Origin: Roseovarius sp.
GTDB taxonomy: Bacteria; Pseudomonadota; Alphaproteobacteria; Rhodobacterales; Rhodobacteraceae
NCBI GenBank assembly: GCA_021767845.1
Contig: JAASSQ010000112.1
Span: forward strand, 1-9,426
Direction: 5' to 3'
Length of the DNA stretch: 9,426 nucleotides
Positions 1 to 5,452 of this stretch are shown here, piece by piece. Below the pieces are notes generated by a model. That model was given only the letters and a program-made list of their open reading frames with translations, was not told where the DNA came from and did no database searches. The translations under genes and the position numbers were made by a program. The stretch's first letter is position 1. The number at the start of each line of letters is the position of its first letter.

Positions 1-3
1 AGC

Positions 4-1035
4 ATGGCCAAGACCAATCCGGGCCGCTTTTTCGAGGATTACAGCGTCGGTGACGTGATCGAACATGCGGTACCGCGCACCGTGTCGGGGGGCGAGCGGG
101 CGCTTTACCATGCGCTCTATCCGGCGCGGCACGCGATCTATTCCTCGGATGAATTCGCGCGCGGCTGCGGCCTGCCGGCCAGCCCGATCGACGATCTTGC
201 GGCGTTCCATGTCGTGTTCGGCAAGACGGTGCCCGACGTGTCGCTGAACGCGCTGGCCAACCTGGGCTATGCCGAGGGCCGCTGGCTGCAACCGGTCTGG
301 CCGGGGGATACGTTGCGCTCGACCTCGGAGGTGATCGGGGTCAAACAGAATTCCAACGGCAAGTCCGGCGTCGTCTGGGTGCGCACGCGCGGCCAGAACC
401 AGCATGGCGACGTGGTGATGGACTACGTCCGCTGGGTCATGGTGCGCAAACGCGATCCGCAAGCGCCGGCGCCGGAGACGGTGATTCCCGATCTGAAGCC
501 CGCGCTGGAGGCCAGCGATCTGGTGCTGCCCGAGGGGCTGGATTTCAGCGATTACGATTTCACGCTGGCGGGCGAGCCGCATCGCTGGGGCGATTACGAG
601 GTGGGCGAGACCATCGACCACGTGGACGGCGTGACCGTGGAAGAAGCCGAGCACATGATGGCCACGCGGCTGTGGCAGAACACCGCGAAGGTGCATTTCG
701 ACGCCACCCTGCGCGAGGATGGCCGGCGGCTGATCTATGGGGGTCACGTGATCTCGATGGCGCGGGCGCTGAGCTTCAACGGGCTGGCGAACGCGCAGAT
801 GATCGCGGGGCTGAACGGGGGCGCCCATGCCAACCCCTGCTACAGCGGTGACACGATCAAGGCGTGGTCCGAGGTGCTGGACCGGGCCGAGACCGCGCGC
901 CCCGGTGTCGGCGCGCTGCGGCTGCGGCTGGTGGCCACGAAAGGCGGCGAGCCCTTCACCCTGAAGGGGGAGGACGGGAAATACCTGCCGCATGTCCTGC
1001 TGGACCTCGATTACTGGGCGCTTGTTCCGATGTGA
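4..1035 (+). CDS. mch: Mesaconyl-CoA hydratase (beta-methylmalyl-CoA dehydratase), ethylmalonyl-CoA pathway
   Basis: The 343-residue product interconverts mesaconyl-CoA and (2R,3S)-beta-methylmalyl-CoA in the cytoplasm, a late step of the ethylmalonyl-CoA pathway for acetyl-CoA assimilation in bacteria without isocitrate lyase. Two MaoC-like hot-dog halves are visible. The first (about residues 1-150) carries the family stretch ALYHALYPARHAIYSS and PGDTLRSTSEVIG. The second (about 190-343) carries LWQNTAKVHFD, RRLIYGGHVISMARALSFNG and AHANPCYSGDTI, which resembles the hydratase signature. Length and sequence match the R. sphaeroides enzyme as I remember it, so the specific call is preferred over a generic MaoC dehydratase. 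The ATG at position 4 gives the canonical N-terminus MAKTNPGRFFEDY; its ribosome binding site lies outside the window. The stop is TGA at 1033-1035, inside a TGTGATCC sequence that resembles the downstream TTGTGATCAC sites. The gene is followed by the sdh operon, an arrangement I recall in Rhodobacteraceae. Confidence 0.93.
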   Translation: MAKTNPGRFFEDYSVGDVIEHAVPRTVSGGERALYHALYPARHAIYSSDEFARGCGLPASPIDDLAAFHVVFGKTVPDVSLNALANLGYAEGRWLQPVWPGDTLRSTSEVIGVKQNSNGKSGVVWVRTRGQNQHGDVVMDYVRWVMVRKRDPQAPAPETVIPDLKPALEASDLVLPEGLDFSDYDFTLAGEPHRWGDYEVGETIDHVDGVTVEEAEHMMATRLWQNTAKVHFDATLREDGRRLIYGGHVISMARALSFNGLANAQMIAGLNGGAHANPCYSGDTIKAWSEVLDRAETARPGVGALRLRLVATKGGEPFTLKGEDGKYLPHVLLDLDYWALVPM

Positions 1036-1068
1036 TCCGGTGGCCGTCAAATGCCGTGTACTGCGCCG

Positions 1069-1082
1069 TTTTGTGATCACGT
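1069..1082. promoter_or_regulatory. Isolated TTGTGATCAC dyad, putative operator
   Basis: TTGTGATCAC at 1071-1080 contains the perfect 8-base palindrome GTGATCAC (1073-1080), the same core as the two copies at 1183-1190 and 1203-1210. Its centre lies 110 bases upstream of the next copy. It sits 35 bases after the mch stop codon, so it could serve looping or read-through control. The binding protein is unknown. GT-N4-AC dyads are compatible with some GntR-type regulators, but that is only a suggestion. Confidence 0.45.
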
Positions 1083-1173
1083 ATGGCGCAGGGCGATAAG
1101 GTATGGCGGCCGTCGCCGGAGACTCACCCGGTCCGGCTTGCGGGCGTCTCGAGTGCAGCCTGAGCCTGTTCGG

Positions 1174-1219
1174 CCCCCATTTGTGATCACATAAATTATC
1201 GTGTGATCACAAATGGGGG
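1174..1219. repeat. Nested inverted repeat with 18-base perfect arms; putative paired operator upstream of sdhC
   Basis: The left arm CCCCCATTTGTGATCACA (1174-1191) is perfectly complementary to the right arm TGTGATCACAAATGGGGG (1202-1219), around a 10-base AT-rich spacer (1192-1201). Each arm itself contains the palindrome TGTGATCACA, so the structure is a palindrome within a palindrome. The two palindromic cores are centred 20 bases apart, close to two helical turns, as expected for two dimers binding the same face of DNA. In RNA or single-stranded DNA it would form a strong hairpin, but no T run follows, so it is not a standard terminator. It lies about 140 bases before the sdhC start. Operator function is inferred. 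Confidence 0.75.
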
Positions 1220-1356
1220 TGTATGCGACGAATTGACGGAAGAATCCGGCAATTGGGGCTGTGCAAAAACGTCTGGAGCGCTAAAAGATTCCCGGGAACG
1301 GACGCGGCCCGCCCGGCGGGACATGCGCGCCGCAGACGAAAACGAAGGGACCGACC

Positions 1357-1740
1357 ATGGCCGACGTGAACAGGGGTGAACGCCCTCTCTCACCGCATCT
1401 GCAAGTCTATCGCCCCCAGATGACCTCGATTTCCTCGATCCTGACGCGGATCACCGGCAACGCGCTGATCGTGGGTGTCTTTCTTGTCGTCTGGTGGCTG
1501 CTGGCGGCGGCGACCGGACCCGAGTATTTCGCGACCGCCGACGCGGTCGTCACCTCGTGGTTCGGTGACATCGTCCTGACCCTGTCGCTGTGGGCGGTCT
1601 GGTATCACTACCTGGCCGGCCTGCGCCACCTGCTGTTCGACGCGGGCAGGGGTCTTGAGATCGAGACCGCCGAAAAGCTGGGCTGGGCCTGCATCGGCGG
1701 GTCGGTCGTTCTGACCATCATCACGCTGCTGATCATCTGA
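1357..1740 (+). CDS. sdhC: Succinate dehydrogenase cytochrome b556 subunit
   Basis: This 127-residue inner-membrane subunit anchors complex II and helps bind haem b and ubiquinone. The N-terminal RPLSPHLQVYR motif is present, and residues 84-97 match the cytochrome b556 signature H-x3-G-L-R-H-x3-D-x-G, with H84 the expected haem ligand. Three hydrophobic segments are visible at about 33-53, 66-88 and 107-127. S27 and R31, the quinone-site residues in E. coli numbering, are kept, but the usual histidine before that arginine is threonine (SILTRITG, T30). I recall this substitution in Paracoccus and Rhodobacter proteins, so it is probably a lineage trait. GAAGGGA at 1344-1350 precedes the ATG. 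It is the first gene of sdhCDAB. Confidence 0.97.
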   Translation: MADVNRGERPLSPHLQVYRPQMTSISSILTRITGNALIVGVFLVVWWLLAAATGPEYFATADAVVTSWFGDIVLTLSLWAVWYHYLAGLRHLLFDAGRGLEIETAEKLGWACIGGSVVLTIITLLII

Positions 1741-1752
1741 AGGAGGCCGACC

Positions 1753-2124
1753 ATGCGTTACCTGACCGCACGCAAACGCGCCGAGGGGCTGGGCGCCGCC
1801 CATTCCGGCACCGAGCACCACTGGTACATGACCGTCAGCGCCGTCGGACTGGCCCTGATCGTGCCGGCGTTCCTGTTCCTGTTCGGACGGGCGCTTGGCG
1901 GCTCCTACCAGGACGTGACGGCCACCTTCGCCCACCCGGCGATGGCGATCCTGACCCTGCTGGTCCTGTTCGTGGGCCTGCAGCATTTCCGCCGGGGCGC
2001 CCAGACCATGATCGAGGACTATTCGCGCGGCATGACGCGCAAGGTTCTGATCATTTCGGTCACCGTGCTCAGCTACGGCCTGATCGCCACCGGCATCTTC
2101 GCCGTGCTCAAGCTGGCCCTTTAA
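1753..2124 (+). CDS. sdhD: Succinate dehydrogenase membrane anchor subunit
   Basis: This 123-residue second membrane anchor completes the haem b/ubiquinone site of complex II. The N-terminal region has the family pattern G-x2-HSGTEHHW. Three hydrophobic segments follow, at about 27-47, 60-80 and 97-119. The motif H78-x10-D89-Y90 (LQHFRRGAQTMIEDYSRG) corresponds to the conserved His, Asp and quinone-site Tyr of the family. A full Shine-Dalgarno AGGAGG (1741-1746) starts immediately after the sdhC stop codon, six bases before the ATG, which indicates tight operon coupling and fixes the start. Confidence 0.96.
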   Translation: MRYLTARKRAEGLGAAHSGTEHHWYMTVSAVGLALIVPAFLFLFGRALGGSYQDVTATFAHPAMAILTLLVLFVGLQHFRRGAQTMIEDYSRGMTRKVLIISVTVLSYGLIATGIFAVLKLAL

Positions 2125-2143
2125 TACCCGGAGTTTTCAGGCA

Positions 2144-3949
2144 ATGGCTGCTTACGAATACGAAACACATGATTATGACGTGGTCGTGGTGGGCGCTGGC
2201 GGCGCCGGGCTGCGGGCAACGCTCGGCATGGCCGAGCAGGGGTTGCGCACGGCCTGCGTGACCAAGGTTTTCCCGACGCGCTCGCACACCGTGGCGGCGC
2301 AGGGCGGGATCGCTGCATCGCTGTCGAACATGGGCCCGGACCATTGGCAATGGCACATGTACGACACCGTGAAGGGCAGCGACTGGCTGGGCGACACGGA
2401 TGCCATGGAATACCTGGCCCGCGAGGCGCCCAAGGCGGTCTATGAGCTGGAACACTACGGCGTGCCTTTCTCACGCACCGAAGAAGGCAAGATCTATCAG
2501 CGTCCTTTCGGCGGCCACACGACCGAGTTCGGCGAAGGTCCCCCCGTGCAGCGCACCTGCGCCGCGGCTGACCGGACGGGCCACGCGATCCTGCATACGC
2601 TTTACGGGCAAAGCCTGAAGCAGAAGGCCGAGTTCTACATCGAATATTTCGCCATCGACCTTCTCATGAGCGACGACGGCGCCTGCACGGGCGTTGTCTG
2701 CTGGAAGCTGGACGATGGCACGATCCACGTGTTCAACGCCAAGATGGTGGTGCTGGCGACCGGCGGTTACGGTCGGGCTTATTTCAGCGCGACCTCGGCG
2801 CATACCTGCACCGGCGACGGCGGCGGCATGGTGGCCCGCGCGGGCCTGCCGCTTCAGGATATGGAGTTCGTGCAGTTCCACCCCACGGGCATCTACGGCT
2901 CGGGCTGCCTGATCACCGAAGGCGCCCGCGGCGAGGGTGGATACCTGACCAACAGCGAAGGCGAACGGTTCATGGAGCGCTATGCGCCCAACTACAAGGA
3001 CCTTGCCCCGCGTGACTATGTCAGCCGCTCGATGACCATGGAAATCCGCGAGGGGCGGGGTGTGGGACCGAATGGCGACCACATTCACCTGAACCTAAGC
3101 CACCTGCCGAAAGAGGCGCTGCAACTGCGCCTGCCCGGCATTTCCGAAAGCGCCCGGATCTTCGCGGGCGTGGACGTAACCAAGGAGCCGATCCCGGTTC
3201 TGCCCACCGTGCATTACAACATGGGCGGCATCCCGACCAATTACTGGGGCGAGGTTCTGAACCCCACCGAGAAGGACCCCAACGCGATCGTGCCGGGCCT
3301 GATGGCCGTGGGCGAGGCGGGTTGTGCCAGTGTTCACGGGGCGAACCGGCTTGGGTCGAATTCGCTTATTGACCTCGTGGTGTTCGGCCGTGCGGCCGCC
3401 ATCCGCGCGGGCGACGTGGTGGATCGCGAAGCCTCGGTTCCGGCAACCAACACCGCGCAGGTGGACAAGGCGCTGGACCGCTTCGACACGCTGCGCCATG
3501 CCAACGGCACCGTTCCAACGGCCGAGCTGCGCGACGAGATGCAGCGCACCATGCAGGAAGACGCGGCCGTGTTCCGCACCTCCAAGACGCTGGCCGAAGG
3601 CGTCAAGAAGATGGAGGGGATCGCCGGCAAGATGGACGATCTGAAGGTCACCGACCGGTCGCTTGTCTGGAACTCGGACCTGATGGAGACGCTGGAGCTG
3701 ACCAACCTGATGCCGAACGCCCTTGCGACGATTGCCGGGGCCGAAGCGCGCAAGGAAAGCCGCGGGGCGCACGCGCACGAGGATCATCCCGATCGCGACG
3801 ACAAGGCCTGGCGGGTGCACACCATTGCCCGCGTCGATGGAGCGAAGACGGAGCTGAGCTATCGGCCGATCGTCGAGGCGCCGCTGACCTCGGAGAAAGA
3901 GGGCGGGATCAGCCTCAAGAAGATCGCCCCCAAAGAGCGCACGTTCTGA
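2144..3949 (+). CDS. sdhA: Succinate dehydrogenase flavoprotein subunit
   Basis: This 601-residue catalytic subunit oxidises succinate to fumarate with covalently bound FAD on the cytoplasmic face of the membrane. VVVVGAGGAGLRA at about residues 13-25 is the dinucleotide-binding fold, and RSHTVAAQGG at 46-55 is the covalent-flavin signature with H48 as the attachment residue. Active-site residues can be placed at R290 (LAPRDYVSRS), H357 (HYNMGG) and R402 (HGANRLGSNSL). Length is normal for alphaproteobacterial SdhA, and no break or frameshift was seen. A His/Asp-rich stretch (RGAHAHEDHPDRDD) occurs near residues 545-560, as in many homologues. The ribosome binding site is modest (GGAG at 2130-2133), so translation may be partly coupled to sdhD, 19 bases upstream. 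Confidence 0.98.
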   Translation: MAAYEYETHDYDVVVVGAGGAGLRATLGMAEQGLRTACVTKVFPTRSHTVAAQGGIAASLSNMGPDHWQWHMYDTVKGSDWLGDTDAMEYLAREAPKAVYELEHYGVPFSRTEEGKIYQRPFGGHTTEFGEGPPVQRTCAAADRTGHAILHTLYGQSLKQKAEFYIEYFAIDLLMSDDGACTGVVCWKLDDGTIHVFNAKMVVLATGGYGRAYFSATSAHTCTGDGGGMVARAGLPLQDMEFVQFHPTGIYGSGCLITEGARGEGGYLTNSEGERFMERYAPNYKDLAPRDYVSRSMTMEIREGRGVGPNGDHIHLNLSHLPKEALQLRLPGISESARIFAGVDVTKEPIPVLPTVHYNMGGIPTNYWGEVLNPTEKDPNAIVPGLMAVGEAGCASVHGANRLGSNSLIDLVVFGRAAAIRAGDVVDREASVPATNTAQVDKALDRFDTLRHANGTVPTAELRDEMQRTMQEDAAVFRTSKTLAEGVKKMEGIAGKMDDLKVTDRSLVWNSDLMETLELTNLMPNALATIAGAEARKESRGAHAHEDHPDRDDKAWRVHTIARVDGAKTELSYRPIVEAPLTSEKEGGISLKKIAPKERTF

Positions 3950-3979
3950 TCGGCGCCCAGATTTGAGAGGAGACGAGCG

Positions 3980-4759
3980 ATGGTTCAACTGAGATTGCCC
4001 AAGAACTCCCGCATGACGACGGGCAAGACGTGGCCCAAGCCCGAAGGTGCGACCAACGTGCGCAAGTTCCAGATCTACCGCTGGAACCCCGACGAAGGCG
4101 ACAATCCGCGGGTCGATACCTATTTCGTCGATCTGGATGATTGCGGGCCGATGGTTCTGGATGCGCTCATCTACATCAAGAACAAGATCGACCCGACGCT
4201 GACCTTCCGCCGGTCCTGCCGGGAAGGTATCTGCGGATCCTGCGCGATGAATATCGACGGGATCAACACGCTGGCCTGCATCTATGGCATGGACGAGGTG
4301 AAGGGCGACGTGAAGATCTATCCGCTGCCGCACATGCCGGTGGTCAAGGACCTGATCCCGGACCTGACCCATTTCTATGCGCAACATGCCAGCATCATGC
4401 CCTGGCTGGAAACCAAGACGAACCGCCCCGCGAAAGAGTGGAAGCAATCCATCGAGGATCGCGAGAAGCTGGACGGGCTTTACGAATGCGTGATGTGCGC
4501 CAGTTGCTCGACCGCATGCCCCAGCTATTGGTGGAACGGCGACAAGTATCTCGGGCCTGCGGCCCTGCTGCATGCCTATCGCTGGATCATCGACAGCCGC
4601 GACGAGGCGACGGGCGAGCGGTTGGACGATCTCGAAGATCCGTTCAAGCTGTATCGCTGCCATACGATCATGAACTGCACCAAGACCTGCCCCAAGGGCC
4701 TGAACCCGGCGAAGGCCATTGCAGAAATCAAGAAGATGATGGTGGAACGCGCGGTCTGA
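3980..4759 (+). CDS. sdhB: Succinate dehydrogenase iron-sulfur subunit
   Basis: This 259-residue subunit passes electrons from FAD to ubiquinone through three iron-sulfur clusters. C80, C85, C88 and C100 (SCREGICGSC...C) bind the [2Fe-2S] cluster. C170, C173 and C176 with C237 form the [4Fe-4S] site. C180, C227 and C233 form the [3Fe-4S] site. The SYWWN stretch after C180 contains the conserved tryptophan near the quinone site. All cluster ligands are intact and the length is typical. GAGAGGAGA at 3965-3973 is a strong ribosome binding site for the ATG at 3980. It is the last gene of sdhCDAB, followed 21 bases later by a terminator. Confidence 0.98.
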   Translation: MVQLRLPKNSRMTTGKTWPKPEGATNVRKFQIYRWNPDEGDNPRVDTYFVDLDDCGPMVLDALIYIKNKIDPTLTFRRSCREGICGSCAMNIDGINTLACIYGMDEVKGDVKIYPLPHMPVVKDLIPDLTHFYAQHASIMPWLETKTNRPAKEWKQSIEDREKLDGLYECVMCASCSTACPSYWWNGDKYLGPAALLHAYRWIIDSRDEATGERLDDLEDPFKLYRCHTIMNCTKTCPKGLNPAKAIAEIKKMMVERAV

Positions 4760-4780
4760 TCCCCGGCGCGTGCCTGTTTC

Positions 4781-4811
4781 AAGGCCCCGGTCGCTGCGCC
4801 GGGGCCTTTTT
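4781..4811 (+). terminator. Intrinsic terminator of the sdhCDAB operon
   Basis: AAGGCCCCGG (4781-4790) pairs perfectly with CCGGGGCCTT (4799-4808) around an 8-base loop, and the stem runs into five Ts (4807-4811). The position right after sdhB and the GC-rich stem followed by a T run make this a textbook rho-independent terminator. It separates the sdh operon from the small gene that follows. Confidence 0.92.
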
Positions 4812-4864
4812 CGTTCCGGTCATGTTCTCTCTGCATAGCGTGGTTGCGCCCTTGTGCGTTTAAT

Positions 4865-4884
4865 GCTGCGTCGCAGCGTATTAT
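4865..4884 (+). promoter_or_regulatory. CTGC-N3-GCAG palindrome next to a putative -10 element
   Basis: GCTGCG-T-CGCAGC (4865-4877) is a perfect 13-base palindrome containing CTGC-GTC-GCAG. TATTAT at 4879-4884, directly downstream, is a good -10 candidate for the small gene at 4918; no equally good -35 was found. CTGC-N3/4-GCAG is, as I recall, the consensus reported for PhaR, the polyhydroxybutyrate-sensing repressor of R. sphaeroides. A site abutting the -10 element would suit repression. The palindrome is seen directly; the PhaR link rests on memory and inference. Confidence 0.45.
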
Positions 4885-4917
4885 TTTCAGGGCACTCGCA
4901 GATTATGGAGAAAGATC

Positions 4918-5082
4918 ATGGCTCTCCCCGCAGAAATGCCGGAAAAACAAGCCCCCGCCGTCCAGACCACGGCCAGGAACATGGCCGACTGGTTCGAGGT
5001 CTATTACCAGGATGAACCGGCGGCGAACGTGCCGGTGGCCCCGACCTTGGGTGTGCTGGAACAGATGTACGCCTATTACTGA
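4918..5082 (+). CDS. Small hypothetical protein (54 residues)
   Basis: The reading frame begins with ATG, preceded by GGAG at 4907-4910 (seven-base spacing), and ends with TGA at 5080-5082. The product starts MALPAEMPEKQAPAVQTTAR and continues NMADWFEVYYQDEP, then a Pro/Ala/Val linker and a C-terminal LGVLEQMYAYY. It has no signal peptide, membrane segment or cysteine. It is acidic and aromatic-rich in the middle and at the end (W25, F26, Y29, Y30, Y51, Y53, Y54). Support for a real gene: a good ribosome binding site, a preceding terminator, a plausible -10 box, and normal G/C-rich third positions. I do not recognise a function. Given the PhaR-like site upstream, a role at polyhydroxybutyrate granules is possible but unproven. 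Confidence 0.72.
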   Translation: MALPAEMPEKQAPAVQTTARNMADWFEVYYQDEPAANVPVAPTLGVLEQMYAYY

Positions 5083-5179
5083 ATGACCTGTGGCCGGATG
5101 GCCGCTACGGTTTCAGGATGACGCCGGTGCGCCGTAAGGCCGCCGGCGTTCGTGCGTTTCGGGCCGGGGTCCGAGGCGG

Positions 5180-5208
5180 TTTCGCCGGGGGCGCCGGGCA
5201 GTTATAAG
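5180..5208 (+). promoter_or_regulatory. Weak candidate promoter for the membrane protein/DUF1989 pair
   Basis: TTTCGC (5180-5185) and TATAAG (5203-5208) are 17 bases apart and lie 28 bases before the TTG start at 5236. The -10 element is good and the -35 poor. It is the only promoter-like pair seen between 5083 and 5235. That gap otherwise holds only a 7-base stem (ACGCCGG/CCGGCGT, 5121-5127 and 5143-5149) with no T run. Confidence 0.3.
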
Positions 5209-5235
5209 CACGGCAGACCACGGCAGGAGGTGCGC

Positions 5236-5442
5236 TTGGTTATCGTCATTGGCTTGATCGTGGCCTTCATCCTGATCCTGATCTTCGCGAACCGGCGCAC
5301 ACGCCATTGCCGCTGGCGCGAGGACCGGCGCGGGGATCGGGACGGGATGCGGAAATACCGGTGCATGACCTGCGGGGCCGAGGCCTTTACATCCAACGGA
5401 AAACCGCCTTTGGATTGTCTGGCCAACACACCCCGCCGCTGA
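5236..5442 (+). CDS. Small single-pass membrane protein with a cysteine (zinc-ribbon-like) tail
   Basis: The predicted product has 68 residues and starts at TTG, preceded by a perfect AGGAGG at 5225-5230 with five-base spacing. A longer in-frame extension would begin upstream of that site, so TTG is preferred. Residues 2-18 (VIVIGLIVAFILILIFA) form one transmembrane segment. The tail is strongly basic and then cysteine-containing: C25 in a CRW motif, C43-x2-C46 (YRCMTCGAEAF) and C61 (PPLDC). The four cysteines could bind zinc. Similar small proteins of unknown function occur in Rhodobacteraceae, as I recall. The stop codon is ten bases before the DUF1989 gene, so the two are probably co-transcribed. 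Function unknown. Confidence 0.75.
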   Translation: MVIVIGLIVAFILILIFANRRTRHCRWREDRRGDRDGMRKYRCMTCGAEAFTSNGKPPLDCLANTPRR

Positions 5443-5452
5443 AGGGATTGCC

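Larger units (their letters stand above)
1036..1356. other. Intergenic regulatory region between mch and sdhC
   Basis: This 321-base gap holds no convincing gene. It contains three copies of a TTGTGATCAC dyad (listed separately), a direct repeat GTATGGCG at 1081-1088 and 1101-1108 (20-base period), and a small GC stem GCCGGA/TCCGGC at 1115-1120 and 1132-1137 with no T run after it. No clear terminator for mch and no good sigma-70 promoter for sdhC were found. TAAATT at 1192-1197 (between the two dyads) could be a -10 element and TTGACG at 1233-1238 a -35 element, but neither has a matching partner at normal spacing. The gap probably contains the sdh promoter; that is inferred from its position and from the dyads. 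Confidence 0.6.

Noticed and set aside
1183..1210. CRP or FNR binding sites in the TGTGATCACA dyads
   Set aside because: CRP sites need TGTGA and TCACA separated by six bases and FNR sites need TTGAT-N4-ATCAA. Here the half-sites abut directly within each dyad, so neither fits.
1233..1261. TTGACG as the -35 of an sdhC sigma-70 promoter
   Set aside because: At 16 to 18-base spacing the sequence is GGGGCT-like, with no resemblance to a -10 element.
1196..1393. 65-residue minus-strand frame across the mch-sdhC gap
   Set aside because: It overlaps the inverted repeat and the sdhC start and resembles no known protein.
3095..4663. 522-residue open frame on the minus strand opposite sdhA and sdhB
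   Set aside because: It lies antisense to two genes with every catalytic and cluster residue intact, has low-complexity Arg/His/Gly-rich composition typical of antisense GC-rich frames, and has no recognisable domain.
4141..4863. 240-residue plus-strand frame overlapping sdhB
   Set aside because: It is the alternative frame of sdhB and runs across the sdh terminator; the sdhB cysteine motifs show which frame is real.
5121..5149. Stem-loop ACGCCGG/CCGGCGT as a terminator after the 54-residue gene
   Set aside because: The stem is only seven bases with a 15-base loop and no T run follows.
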